From an uncultured Alphaproteobacteria bacterium (lineage in GTDB: Bacteria > Pseudomonadota > Alphaproteobacteria > UBA6615), in the NCBI GenBank assembly GCA_943787745.1, contig CALSNJ010000002.1, positions 1,236,668-1,300,667 on the forward strand: a DNA stretch of 64,000 bases, written 5' to 3'. Positions 1 to 8,129 of the stretch are shown here, piece by piece. Both the position numbers and the translations under genes were made by a program. The notes below the pieces were generated by a model that did no database searches, was not told where the DNA came from, and was given only the letters and a program-made list of their open reading frames with translations. Each line of letters starts with the position of its first letter. Positions within the stretch are counted from its first letter, which is position 1.

Positions 1-1096
1 CGTCGCGCCAAACCTTGACCGGAACACTCTTCCCGATATCGGTTTCCGCAACGATCCGCGGCAATTCACGCATGCTGTCGACAGATTTTCCGTCGAAAGA
101 CAGGACCACATCACCGGCTTTGATGCCGCCCTCTTCAGCCGGACCATCTGCAGTTACAGAAGACACAAGCGCACCACGCGCCTTGTCGAGACCAATGCTT
201 TCGGCGATCTCGTCGGTCACAGTCTGAATTCGAACACCAAGCCAGCCACGACGCGTCTGGCCGAACTCCTGAAGCTGGGCAATCACGCGTGACACAATCG
301 TGGATGGCACCGCAAACCCAACGCCAACACTACCGCCGGTCGGCGAGAAAATTGCCGTATTCACACCAATGACCTCGCCATCCATGTTGAACATCGGACC
401 ACCCGAGTTGCCGCGATTGATTGAGGCATCGGTCTGCAGGAAGCTGTCATAGGGTCCCTGATTGATGTCGCGCTGACGGGCGGAAATAATACCGGCTGTT
501 ACCGTACCACCCAGTCCGAACGGGTTTCCGATAGCAACAACCCAGTCACCGACACGCGACTTGGTGGAATCACCCCATGGAACAGCGGGGAGGTCCCGGT
601 CTGCATCAATGCGCAGCAGGGCCAGATCCGTCTTGGGGTCCCGGCCCACAAGCGTGGCAACATGCTGGGAGTCATCAGACAATGTGACGGTGATCTCATC
701 CGCCCCTTCGATCACATGGTTGTTCGTAACCACGAGCCCGTCAGAGCTGATGATGAAACCCGAACCCAGCGAGGTCGCACGTCGCGGCGCATTCTGGTTT
801 CGATTGAAAAACTCGCGGAACGAGTCGCCAAATGGCGAACCTTCAGGAAGCTGAGGGGCCTGCGGACCACGATCCTCTCGCACGACTTGCGTGCTTGAGA
901 TGTTCACGACCGAAGGCAAGAGCTTGTCTGCCAGATCGGCAAAGGAGTCCGGTGCCGACTTGGCTGCAGCTGGCAACGCGCCGAGCACCATGGTGAGCGC
1001 AAACAGCAGACCAAGGAGGAAGGCCGCCGTCGTATTCAGGCGGCTTGCGGTCCAGCCTGTCAGCGCGACTGATTGATTGGTTCGATTTGAATTCAT
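1..1096 (-). CDS. degP: Periplasmic serine endoprotease DegP/HtrA (3' end outside window)
   Basis: This is a Do/HtrA-family protease that degrades or refolds damaged proteins in the periplasm. The first 365 codons are visible; the C-terminal part lies beyond the window edge. An N-terminal hydrophobic segment (about residues 22-46, ending in PAAA) fits a signal peptide. The trypsin-like domain keeps the full triad: His in TNNHVIEG, Asp in DPKTDLALL and Ser in GNSGGPMF. A first PDZ domain begins after the protease domain (RRGWLGVRIQTVTDEIA) and runs off the edge. The ATG at 1096 was chosen because GGGAGAG lies just upstream and the signal peptide starts there. It follows hflK, hflC and a DUF2065 gene on the same strand, a frequent proteobacterial arrangement for membrane and envelope quality control. 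A 255-base gap with its own promoter candidate suggests independent transcription as well. Confidence 0.96.
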   Translation of the reverse strand, partial: MNSNRTNQSVALTGWTASRLNTTAAFLLGLLFALTMVLGALPAAAKSAPDSFADLADKLLPSVVNISSTQVVREDRGPQAPQLPEGSPFGDSFREFFNRNQNAPRRATSLGSGFIISSDGLVVTNNHVIEGADEITVTLSDDSQHVATLVGRDPKTDLALLRIDADRDLPAVPWGDSTKSRVGDWVVAIGNPFGLGGTVTAGIISARQRDINQGPYDSFLQTDASINRGNSGGPMFNMDGEVIGVNTAIFSPTGGSVGVGFAVPSTIVSRVIAQLQEFGQTRRGWLGVRIQTVTDEIAESIGLDKARGALVSSVTADGPAEEGGIKAGDVVLSFDGKSVDSMRELPRIVAETDIGKSVPVKVWRD

Positions 1097-1161
1097 GTTT
1101 TCGTCTCTCCCGTTCCGGGCGTTTGTCCTGCGGAGGTGTTTGCTTTGAAAGCTCTTCCAAA

Positions 1162-1190
1162 AATATGAGAGGTCGAGTTTTTCAGTTCAA
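1162..1190 (-). promoter_or_regulatory. Candidate promoter for degP
   Basis: On the minus strand TTGAAC (1185-1190) is followed after exactly 17 bases by CATATT (1162-1167), which resembles a sigma-70 promoter about 60 bases ahead of the degP start. The -35 part also reads CTTGAA, as heat-shock promoters do, but the spacing to a heat-shock -10 is poor. This is inference from motif and position only. Confidence 0.35.
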
Positions 1191-1351
1191 GGGAACCTCA
1201 CCAGGCTGTTTGGCGAGATGGGACAATAAATTGCCGCCAACCAGAGATATGGGGGGCAATCATGGTCGCAATGGGGCGCGCGCCCGGCAGCTTTTGGGCA
1301 GCACGCACCCATGCAATGACAATTGTGTGAACGAATGGATGGAAAACACGC

Positions 1352-1564
1352 TCAAAACGTCTTCACCGCCCATAACAGGGCAAAACCAACAACGGCTGCG
1401 ATGAGGCCTCCTGTGCGCAGGGCCGAGGCTGGAACCTCAACCATGCGCAGCAGGAGTTTCTTCATGGCTTCAGGAGCAATCGCATAGACCAGACCCTCAA
1501 CAATCAGGATCAGGCCAAACCCAATCAGCGCAAAACTTAACCAAGGACCAAGTTGAGCGCCCAT
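1352..1564 (-). CDS. DUF2065 small membrane protein
   Basis: This is a 70-residue protein with two predicted membrane helices, at about residues 8-28 (LSFALIGFGLILIVEGLVYA) and 50-68 (GGLIAAVVGFALLWAVK), joined by a short basic loop. Length, two-helix layout and the MVEVPASALRTGGL linker match the DUF2065 (YjeT-like) family, whose function is unknown. It starts 9 bases after the hflC stop on the same strand. That fits the common hflK-hflC-DUF2065-degP order and suggests an accessory role in the HflKC/FtsH or DegP system. The family call is solid; the role is inferred only from position. Confidence 0.85.
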   Translation of the reverse strand: MGAQLGPWLSFALIGFGLILIVEGLVYAIAPEAMKKLLLRMVEVPASALRTGGLIAAVVGFALLWAVKTF

Positions 1565-1573
1565 GGATTCTCC

Positions 1574-2476
1574 CTATTGCGTGGGCTGACGATCGGTTAC
1601 CCGATCACGGCCACCTTCGAGATTTCCAAAATACTTGAAGAAATCACTGTCGGGAGAAAGCAACATTGTTGTCCCTTCCCGAGCGAAGGTTTCCTTATAG
1701 GCCTCAAGCGAACGGAAGAACTCAAAGAAGTCCGGATCCTTTCCGTAGGATTCGCCGAGGATATCGTTCCGTGTGGCATCGCCCTCACCTTTAAGAACCT
1801 GTGCCTCACGTTGGGCTTCAGCAACGATCACCACCTGCTGGCGATCAGCCTCGGCCCGAATACGACGGGCATTCTCATCACCTTCAGCACGAAGCAGATT
1901 GGCCTGCCGCTGACGTTCGGTCACCATCCGCTCGTACACGGTCTTGGAGACAGCCTCAGGAAGTTCCGTACGACCGATCCGGATATCGACAACATCAATT
2001 CCAAAACCCTGCGTATTCGCCGCAACGTTGTCACGGATGGCCTCCATGATGCCATTGCGCTGTTCGGACAAAACGTCTTCCAGGCTTCGCTTGGCAACAA
2101 CCTCCTTGACCGTTGAAGTCAGGATGTTTCCGAAGCGGTTCCGGAAAATTCCCTCGTCATTCACGGTTTGGAAGAACTGCAACGGATCGGTGATCCGGTA
2201 GCGCGCAAACGCATCCACAAAGATACGTTTTTGATCGTTGAGCAGCATTTCTTCCGCCGCCGGGTCAACGCTCAGGACTCGATTGTCGTAGGCCTTGATA
2301 TTCTGGATCAGAGGCAGTTTGAAATGCAGTCCAGGCTCCTGAATGGTTCGCTTGTGCTCACCAAACTGCAGAACCAGAACCTGTTCCGTCTCACGCACCG
2401 TGAACAGGGATGAACTCAGCAAAATCCCAATCACAACGATCAGGCCACCGAGTATGGCTAATTTTGCGCGGCTCAT
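1574..2476 (-). CDS. hflC: Protease modulator HflC
   Basis: HflC is a 300-residue SPFH/band-7 protein anchored by one N-terminal membrane helix (about residues 6-26). In known systems it assembles with HflK into a large cage around the FtsH protease in the inner membrane and modulates its proteolysis. The SPFH domain follows the helix, then a charged helical region (ERQRQANLLRAEGDENARR), and a C-terminal segment with the typical PDSDFFKYFG motif. The ATG at 2476 overlaps the hflK stop by 4 bases, implying translational coupling. Length is normal for the family. Confidence 0.97.
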   Translation of the reverse strand: MSRAKLAILGGLIVVIGILLSSSLFTVRETEQVLVLQFGEHKRTIQEPGLHFKLPLIQNIKAYDNRVLSVDPAAEEMLLNDQKRIFVDAFARYRITDPLQFFQTVNDEGIFRNRFGNILTSTVKEVVAKRSLEDVLSEQRNGIMEAIRDNVAANTQGFGIDVVDIRIGRTELPEAVSKTVYERMVTERQRQANLLRAEGDENARRIRAEADRQQVVIVAEAQREAQVLKGEGDATRNDILGESYGKDPDFFEFFRSLEAYKETFAREGTTMLLSPDSDFFKYFGNLEGGRDRVTDRQPTQ

Positions 2477-3633
2477 TGTGCTGCTCCCGAACCTGAACGG
2501 TTCCCTCTGAGTTCATTGAGTGGCAGATACGGCACGACGCCCTGTCCGCCTTCGGCATTGCTGTCGATAATAATCTTGTCCGCCTTCTCGAGCACATCTC
2601 GCAGGGTTTCAATATAGAGGCGACGACGGGTCACCTCCGGTGCGGCTTTGAAGGATTTATAAATCTGGTCAAAGCGTGATGCTTCACCTTGCCCCTCCTT
2701 GATCACCCGGTCGCGATAAGCCGTCGCTTCCTGAATGATGCCCGCAGCTTCACCGCGTGCCTTCGGAACAATCTGGTTCCGATAGGATTCCGCCTCGTTC
2801 TGTCGGCGCTCCTTATCCTGACGGGCGCGCTGCACATCATTAAAGGAGTCGATAACAGGTGCCGGCGCTTCGGCTTTCTGAAGCTGGACACGCTCAATGG
2901 CGATACCCGCTCCATATTCATTCAGAATTCCCTGAAGCAGAGTTTGGGTTTCATCCTGAACGCCTTCACGTGCCGAGGTCAGCAGATCATCAAGAGCTGT
3001 TTGACCGACAATTTCGCGCATTGCGCTTTCTGCTGCGGCTTTCACCGTTTCTTCGGGATCGCGAATGTTGAACAGATATTCACCGGCATTGGAGATACGC
3101 CACTGCACCGTGAAATCGATGTCGGCGATATTCTGATCACTCGTGAGCATCAGAGACTCATTGAGTACATCACGCACCGGTCCCCCACGTCCGCCGAGGT
3201 CAGTGTCATCACGGAACCCGATATTCATCCGGTTGATCTGCGTCACCCCTGGGGTCAGCACTTCACCAATCGGGGATGGCGGCCACCAACGCAGGCCAGG
3301 ATCGGTCACATTACCGCTCCAATCACCAAACAGCAGCGGAACGCCACGTTGAGTTTCCTGAACACGGTAGAAACCGCTAAGCAGCCAAAGTCCGATCAGA
3401 ATTGCAAGGATCAGGATAATCGCAGTCGGGCTTCTGAACCCTCCCGGAATAATGTTTCTGACCCTGTCCTGGCTGCGACGCAGCATTTCTTCGATGTTGG
3501 GTTGCTGACCGCCACCAAGGCCGCCACCGCCGCCGCCGCCTGTCGGGCGCTGACCGCCCCATGGGCCGCCGCCGCCACCGCCGCTGCCACCCCATGGACC
3601 GCCACCGCCGCCCCCTTGACTGTTCCAAGGCAT
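2473..3633 (-). CDS. hflK: FtsH protease activity modulator HflK
   Basis: HflK is a 386-residue SPFH/band-7 protein and the partner of HflC. The first ~45 residues are almost pure glycine with interspersed proline and tryptophan, typical of alphaproteobacterial HflK. One membrane helix follows at about residues 72-92 (TAIILILAILIGLWLLSGFY). Then come the SPFH domain and a long charged helix (QRARQDKERRQNEAESYRN) of the sort that forms the cage wall. It is the first gene of the hflK-hflC-DUF2065(-degP) group. It is divergent from mrp, with a 16-bp palindrome in the 183-base region between them. Confidence 0.97.
   Translation of the reverse strand: MPWNSQGGGGGGPWGGSGGGGGGPWGGQRPTGGGGGGGLGGGQQPNIEEMLRRSQDRVRNIIPGGFRSPTAIILILAILIGLWLLSGFYRVQETQRGVPLLFGDWSGNVTDPGLRWWPPSPIGEVLTPGVTQINRMNIGFRDDTDLGGRGGPVRDVLNESLMLTSDQNIADIDFTVQWRISNAGEYLFNIRDPEETVKAAAESAMREIVGQTALDDLLTSAREGVQDETQTLLQGILNEYGAGIAIERVQLQKAEAPAPVIDSFNDVQRARQDKERRQNEAESYRNQIVPKARGEAAGIIQEATAYRDRVIKEGQGEASRFDQIYKSFKAAPEVTRRRLYIETLRDVLEKADKIIIDSNAEGGQGVVPYLPLNELRGNRSGSGAAQ
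3490..3627 (-). repeat. Glycine-codon tract in hflK
   Basis: Runs of GGC/GGT triplets (seen as gccgcc on the plus strand) encode the glycine-rich N-terminus of HflK. It is low-complexity coding sequence rather than a mobile repeat, and is prone to slippage and to assembly error. Confidence 0.8.
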
Positions 3634-3737
3634 ACCCGAATTCCTAACCTGTTGTCTGACACGCTTTCGGCACGAATACCCTCACTGGAGCGAACCGAAG
3701 CCATGCCGGGTTTATAAATCGATCTGCGAGGCTTATA

Positions 3738-3753
3738 TCACAACATGTTGTGA
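3738..3753. promoter_or_regulatory. 16-bp perfect palindrome between hflK and mrp
   Basis: TCACAACATGTTGTGA is self-complementary over its full length. It lies in the short divergent intergenic region, 105 bases ahead of the hflK start and 64 ahead of the mrp start. That is a plausible position for a dimeric repressor or activator site serving either or both genes. No regulator is identified. Confidence 0.4.
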
Positions 3754-3816
3754 GGTGTGATTCTGCCCTGACGACCGTTCCACACGATATTGTCCGTCTT
3801 ACCGGAGTTTTCAAGC

Positions 3817-4932
3817 ATGTCCGCGCTCTCACAGGAAGATATTCACAACGCGTTGCGTACCGTCATGGACCCTGTCAGCGGAAAGGACCTCGTTTCTGGC
3901 GGCCAGATTACCGGATTGGTGATCAAAGATCGCAATGTCGGCTTCGCCATCGAGATTGACCCGGCAGACGCTGAGCGGATGGAGCCACTTCGGAAAGCCG
4001 CCGAACGTGCGGTGATGGGCCTGCAAGGGGTCTCATCTGTTTCTGCTGTCCTGACAGCGCACAACAGAGCCCCCGAACAGCCGCGTCCCAATACAGCCCC
4101 CCGGAATTCTGCGCCTGCCGAACCGAAAGCGGAATTGTTGCCCGACGTCGGCGCGATCGTTGCCGTCGCCAGCGGCAAAGGTGGGGTGGGGAAATCAACA
4201 ACGGCGGTCAATCTCGCCGTCGCGCTCGCCGCGCTTGGAAAGAAGGTCGGTATTCTAGATGCCGATGTCTATGGCCCCTCGCTGCCGCGCATGTTCGGCA
4301 TCACCGACAAACCAACCCCGCTACCCGACAAACGGATTGCGCCGCTTGAGGCTTTTGGCGTGAAAGTTATGTCGATGGGATTCATGGTGGCCGAGGATAC
4401 GGCCATGATCTGGCGCGGCCCGATGGTCATGGGTGCGCTCGAGCAGATGATGCGCGAAGTCGATTGGGGACCGCTCGACGTCCTGGTTGTGGATATGCCG
4501 CCGGGTACGGGCGATGCACAGTTGACCATGGCACAACGCGTGCCGCTCGCCGGGGCCGTGATTGTTTCCACGCCCCAAGACATTGCTCTGATTGATGCAC
4601 GCAAAGGCCTGAACATGTTCGAAAAGGTCAACGTTCCGGTGCTCGGCATCATTGAAAACATGAGCAGCTTCGTCTGTCCCAAATGCGGCGAACGCACCGA
4701 TATCTTCGGTCACGGCGGCGCACGGGCAGAAGCAGAAAGGCTCGGCTGCGACTTCCTGGGTGAAATCCCGCTCGACGTTGCTATTCGCATCACGTCGGAT
4801 TCGGGCCAGCCCATCACGGCATCCGAACCCGACGGTCCACACGCAAAAGCCTATCGCGCCGTGGCCGAGGCCGTTCTTGCCAAGGTTGCAAAAGGCGCAA
4901 CCGCCGCAGCACCGAAGATCGTGATGGAGTAG
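3817..4932 (+). CDS. mrp: Mrp/ApbC-family P-loop iron-sulfur carrier ATPase
   Basis: This is a 371-residue cytoplasmic Mrp/NBP35-family ATPase. Family members carry [4Fe-4S] clusters to apo-enzymes. The N-terminal ~80 residues form a DUF59/MIP18-like domain (EDIHNALRTVMDPVSG). After a proline-rich linker comes the deviant Walker A SGKGGVGKST (about residues 119-128). DMPPGTGDA is the typical switch motif. The CxxC pair that binds the bridging cluster is at Cys287 and Cys290 (FVCPKCGER). The ATG at 3817 was preferred over an in-frame TTG at 3790, because GGAG lies 9 bases upstream of the ATG. It stands alone on the plus strand between the hflKC block and folA-thyA. Confidence 0.95.
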   Translation: MSALSQEDIHNALRTVMDPVSGKDLVSGGQITGLVIKDRNVGFAIEIDPADAERMEPLRKAAERAVMGLQGVSSVSAVLTAHNRAPEQPRPNTAPRNSAPAEPKAELLPDVGAIVAVASGKGGVGKSTTAVNLAVALAALGKKVGILDADVYGPSLPRMFGITDKPTPLPDKRIAPLEAFGVKVMSMGFMVAEDTAMIWRGPMVMGALEQMMREVDWGPLDVLVVDMPPGTGDAQLTMAQRVPLAGAVIVSTPQDIALIDARKGLNMFEKVNVPVLGIIENMSSFVCPKCGERTDIFGHGGARAEAERLGCDFLGEIPLDVAIRITSDSGQPITASEPDGPHAKAYRAVAEAVLAKVAKGATAAAPKIVME

Positions 4933-5280
4933 AAGACCAGATATGTTCACAGCAGCGCGACCAGCAATCGCGCTTAGTTGATCAAACTTTCGTCGCCCAT
5001 CCATTGTTTCCGTTCAGTATCGCCCCCACTTGTGTTGTGGACGCGGGATTAGTGTTTACCCGCATCGAGAGACGCTGGGCCGGTCAAGGCAGTGCCCCGC
5101 AAGTTGCCGACCCGCTTTGCCCCCCAAAAGGTCGACGACGGATGCCTTCTGGTCCGGCGCCTCTCCCTCCTCCTTACAACCAACTTTCCGCAACCATGAA
5201 GAGTTCTTCCGTTCCGATGGAATGTTCGGCACGCGAGCGTGTTTACCTCTTAACTGCATCTTCAACTGTGGAGTTTTTAA
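4933..5280. other. 348-base intergenic stretch, no gene seen
   Basis: No frame here shows recognisable protein, and the open frames that cross it have no family features. A 7-bp stem (AGCGCGA with TCGCGCT, about 4955-4976) after mrp could be a weak terminator but lacks a T-run. The last ~60 bases are AT-richer and end in GGAG just before the YHS gene, so they probably hold its promoter and ribosome site. Confidence 0.5.
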
Positions 5281-5730
5281 ATGCGTCCATTCATTCAAGC
5301 CGCCACATTCCTGTTTGCTGTGTTCGTGCTGATCTCGCCGGCGCACGCCGTGGATCCGGTCTTCCATGTCGATGGCAAGGCGATCCGCGGGTACGACCCG
5401 GTCGCCTATTTCACTCAGGAGAAAGCCGTCGAAGGAGTACCGGCTCACAGCATTGAATACAATGGCGCGACCTGGCAGTTCGCGTCTGCGGAGAACCGCA
5501 AATTGTTTGCTGCCAACCCCGAGAAATATGCGCCCGCCTATGGCGGATACTGCGCCTTTGCCGTTGCCAACAACTATACAGCGTCCATTGACCCCGACGC
5601 CTGGACCATCCGCGACGGGAAGCTCTATCTGAACTATTCAAAAATTGTCCGGGCCCGCTGGGCGCTCGACAAAAGCGGAAATATAACCGCTGCAGATCAG
5701 AACTGGCCGGGCCTGCGCGACGGCAGCTAG
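5281..5730 (+). CDS. Secreted YHS-domain protein
   Basis: This is a 149-residue protein with a clear signal peptide (about residues 1-23, ending AHA) followed by one YHS-like domain. The family hallmark GYDPVAYF appears at about residues 38-45. It is followed by the YNGATWQFAS and GGYCAFAV segments usual in this secreted YHS group. Some YHS domains bind metal (Cys-containing TRASH-like forms), but the physiological role of this secreted class is not established. The ATG at 5281 follows GGAG with an AT-rich spacer. It sits between mrp and folA, convergent with folA, and has no obvious operon partner. Confidence 0.85.
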   Translation: MRPFIQAATFLFAVFVLISPAHAVDPVFHVDGKAIRGYDPVAYFTQEKAVEGVPAHSIEYNGATWQFASAENRKLFAANPEKYAPAYGGYCAFAVANNYTASIDPDAWTIRDGKLYLNYSKIVRARWALDKSGNITAADQNWPGLRDGS

Positions 5731-5737
5731 ACCAAAA

Positions 5738-6226
5738 TCAGGTCTCAATTCGCTCGAGGGTCACGAAGCTGAAGCCGGGTAAATCCCCTTCCGCTTCGTG
5801 GTCCTCACGCGCAACTTCACGCCAGTCACGCGCGGCAAATGCAGGCAGATGTATATCCCCTGCGGGTGATGCATGAACTTCCGTCAGATAAACGCGCGCC
5901 GCCCGCGATAGCGCTTCGGCGTAAATTTGTGCACCACCAATAATCATCACTTCGGATGCATCACCGGCCGCCGTGATAGCCGCATCCAGCCCGACGACGA
6001 CGGTCGCGCCCGGGGCAGAAAAATCCTTGTCTCGCGTTACCACAATATTGTCGCGCCCCGGCAAAGGTCGTCCGATGGACTGCCATGTCTTGCGCCCCAT
6101 CACGATGGGTTTGCCCATCGTGGTTTCCTTGAAAAATTTAAGGTCCGCCGGGATTCGCCATGGCAAATCACCATTGCGGCCGATCACACCATTCTCTGCG
6201 ACGGCAACGATCAGGGAAATTATCAC
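5738..6226 (-). CDS. folA: Dihydrofolate reductase
   Basis: This enzyme reduces dihydrofolate to tetrahydrofolate with NADPH, regenerating the cofactor oxidised by thymidylate synthase. From the GTG at 6226 the protein has 162 residues, the normal bacterial length, and begins directly with the first beta strand (IISLIVAVAENGVIG). The substrate-site segment GDLPWRIPADLKFFK and the NADPH-binding MGRKTWQSIGRPLPGR and MIIGGAQIY are intact. An upstream in-frame ATG at 6307 would add 27 residues lying inside thyA and was rejected. The gene starts 4 bases after the thyA stop, so the two are co-transcribed, as their linked roles in dTMP synthesis predict. Confidence 0.95.
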   Translation of the reverse strand: MIISLIVAVAENGVIGRNGDLPWRIPADLKFFKETTMGKPIVMGRKTWQSIGRPLPGRDNIVVTRDKDFSAPGATVVVGLDAAITAAGDASEVMIIGGAQIYAEALSRAARVYLTEVHASPAGDIHLPAFAARDWREVAREDHEAEGDLPGFSFVTLERIET

Positions 6227-6230
6227 CGGA

Positions 6231-7025
6231 TCAGACCGCGACCTTGGCCGGGATATGCGGGTGGAAACGATATCCGTCGAGATTGAAATCCTCATAAGTG
6301 AACGCAAACAGATCGCTCACATCGCGATTGAGAGTCATTTGTGGCAACGCGTATGGCACGCGCGCAAGCTGTTCGTCGGCCTGCTCGAGATGATTCAAAT
6401 AGAGATGCGCATCACCAAATGTGTGGATGAACTCCCCAGCCTCGAGACCCGCAACCTGCGCAATCATCATCGTCAGCAGCGCATAGGAGGCAATATTGAA
6501 GGGCACGCCCAAAAAGATGTCCGCGCTGCGCTGATAAAGCTGACAGGAGAGCTTTCCGTCAGCAACGTAGAACTGGAAAAGGCAATGACACGGCGGCAGC
6601 GCCATGCTGTCCACGTCCGCCACATTCCACGCGCTGACGATCAGACGACGCGAATCCGGACGGTTTTTAATCTGGTCGAGCAAATTGGCAATCTGATCGA
6701 TTTTCTGGCCAACCGGGGTCGGCCAGGAGCGCCACTGGTGTCCATAGACAGGCCCCAGATCCCCGTCCTCATCAGCCCATTCATTCCAGATCGAGACACC
6801 ATTCTCATTCAGATACGCGATGTTGGTATCGCCCTGCAGAAACCACAACAATTCATGGATCACGGATTTGGTGTGAATCTTCTTGGTCGTGACAAGCGGA
6901 AAGCCGTCCGAGAGGTCAAAACGCATCTGATGGCCGAATACCGACAATGTGCCTGTACCGGTCCGGTCAGTGCGTTTGTGCCCGTTCTCGCGAACATGAC
7001 GCATCAGGTCGAGATATTGCTGCAT
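6231..7025 (-). CDS. thyA: Thymidylate synthase
   Basis: ThyA methylates dUMP to dTMP using methylene-tetrahydrofolate and releases dihydrofolate for FolA. It has 264 residues, identical in length to the E. coli enzyme. The catalytic cysteine is in [13 protein letters not shown], corresponding to Cys146. The phosphate-binding arginines (RRLIVSAWN) and the folate-binding C-terminus (PHIPAKVAV) are present. An N-terminal [11 protein letters not shown] segment is also typical. It is the first gene of a thyA-folA pair on the minus strand. The 5' side faces the ssrA promoter region. Confidence 0.98.
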   Translation of the reverse strand: MQQYLDLMRHVRENGHKRTDRTGTGTLSVFGHQMRFDLSDGFPLVTTKKIHTKSVIHELLWFLQGDTNIAYLNENGVSIWNEWADEDGDLGPVYGHQWRSWPTPVGQKIDQIANLLDQIKNRPDSRRLIVSAWNVADVDSMALPPCHCLFQFYVADGKLSCQLYQRSADIFLGVPFNIASYALLTMMIAQVAGLEAGEFIHTFGDAHLYLNHLEQADEQLARVPYALPQMTLNRDVSDLFAFTYEDFNLDGYRFHPHIPAKVAV

Positions 7026-7177
7026 GGCGCGTCCGGCGCTTTCCCATCATTTCAACAGGCTCACAAACTAGTCGGCAAAGCTTGAGTCGCAGAGACGATT
7101 CTTCCTGTGGAAAGAACAGCGAACGGGGATAACCCGCACACCACCTTTCACAAAGGCCCTTGGGACCCTATATTCAG

Positions 7178-7470
7178 GGTGTCGGGCTTGCCCGGCTATG
7201 ACGATAAACGTTTATCGCAATAAACGTTCGGACCCGGGGGCAGTACCCGGCGCCTCCACCATTTCCCGGTTTCCTGGCTTTCGCCAGACCGTTATGGGGG
7301 CGAAACAGGATCGACGGGCGCGTAAAGGGTTAACTTTCGTTCGGCATGGTACCACCGATATCGGGCCATATTCATAGGTGCCAACGACAATGTTGAAACC
7401 TTCGCTGTTGCTGCTTAATAAGCAGAAATAAGCGCGGTTCGGGGGGCACCGGGCAACAGAAGCCCCCCAC
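7178..7470 (+). ncRNA. ssrA: Circularly permuted two-piece tmRNA
   Basis: tmRNA rescues stalled ribosomes and appends a degradation tag. The acceptor piece comes first: T-stem CCGGG/CCCGG around a 7-base loop, then CGCCTCC and ACCA ending at 7261. A short hairpin-containing spacer (7262-7295), removed in other alphaproteobacteria, precedes the coding piece starting GGGGGCGAAACAGGATCGAC at 7296. GGGGGCG pairs with CGCCTCC over 7 bp with a G-U at the third pair, the alanyl-tRNA synthetase identity signal. The tag frame runs 7380-7415 (ANDNVETFAVAA) with tandem stops TAA TAA. A GGGGGGC/GCCCCCC stem (7441-7468) closes the RNA. The 5' boundary is estimated from a possible -10 TATATT at 7169; both ends are approximate. 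sspB follows. Confidence 0.93.
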
Positions 7471-7601
7471 TTAAATCAAACTGCAGCCCTTGCTGCGCCC
7501 GATAGGATTTTCACGAATCGCCTGCCTGCTCGAAACTGTACCCAGATTTTTCAAGTAGCCCCGTTGACCCACGCGCCCGAGCGCGCTTCGATCGCGATGC
7601 C

Positions 7602-8114
7602 ATGACCGATGATTTGATGAGATACGACCAGATGGTCGAAGAAGCCCTGCGCGGTGTCGTCCGCAAGGCATTGCAGCATGCCCTTGATGAGGGCCTGCCA
7701 GGCGAACACCACTACTATCTGACATTCCGCACCAAATCGCCGGGCGTGTCGATCCCTGATTATCTTCACGATCAGTATCCCGAGGAAATGACGATTGTCC
7801 TCCAACACCAGTTCTGGGACCTGACGATCGAGGACGAGCAATTCACGGTAACGCTGAGCTTCAAAAACCGGCCGGCCGAACTTGTCATTCCGTTCGATGC
7901 ACTTTCGGCATTTGCAGATCCGTCAGTGAAATTTGGTCTGCAGTTCACCGTTGAAGGCGACGGAAAAATCAGTGTACCGACCATCCGTCCGGAAGGTGAA
8001 CTCGTGCCCGTACCCGAACCCGCGGACATTGAAGCCAGTGAAGATACGGCGAATGAAGATGGAGAGACCGACGGCGCCGAAGTCGTCAGCCTTGACCAGT
8101 TCCGCAAGAAATAG
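7602..8114 (+). CDS. sspB: SspB, ClpXP adaptor for ssrA-tagged proteins (alpha type)
   Basis: This is a 170-residue adaptor that in alphaproteobacteria binds the ssrA tag and tethers the substrate to ClpX. The N-terminal ~125 residues form the tag-binding SspB fold (MRYDQMVEEALRGVVR; YLTFRTKSPGVSIPDYL; IVLQHQFWDL). A flexible acidic linker (EPADIEASEDTANEDGE) leads to the C-terminal VVSLDQFRKK, which matches the short ClpX-docking peptide of this family. It lies about 130 bases downstream of the tmRNA gene whose tag it should recognise, so tag and adaptor are neighbours. A TfoX-N gene follows 15 bases later. Confidence 0.93.
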   Translation: MTDDLMRYDQMVEEALRGVVRKALQHALDEGLPGEHHYYLTFRTKSPGVSIPDYLHDQYPEEMTIVLQHQFWDLTIEDEQFTVTLSFKNRPAELVIPFDALSAFADPSVKFGLQFTVEGDGKISVPTIRPEGELVPVPEPADIEASEDTANEDGETDGAEVVSLDQFRKK

Positions 8115-8129
8115 GCTTGCCCGTCACTG

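Noticed and set aside
3490-3627. Triplet repeats considered as a CRISPR or tandem-repeat array
   Set aside because: They are glycine codons within hflK, in frame, without spacers. No CRISPR-like repeat-spacer pattern was found anywhere in the window.
7441-7468. GGGGGGC/GCCCCCC stem as a plain terminator after ssrA
   Set aside because: It is not followed by a T-run and fits the final structural element of the tmRNA coding piece better.
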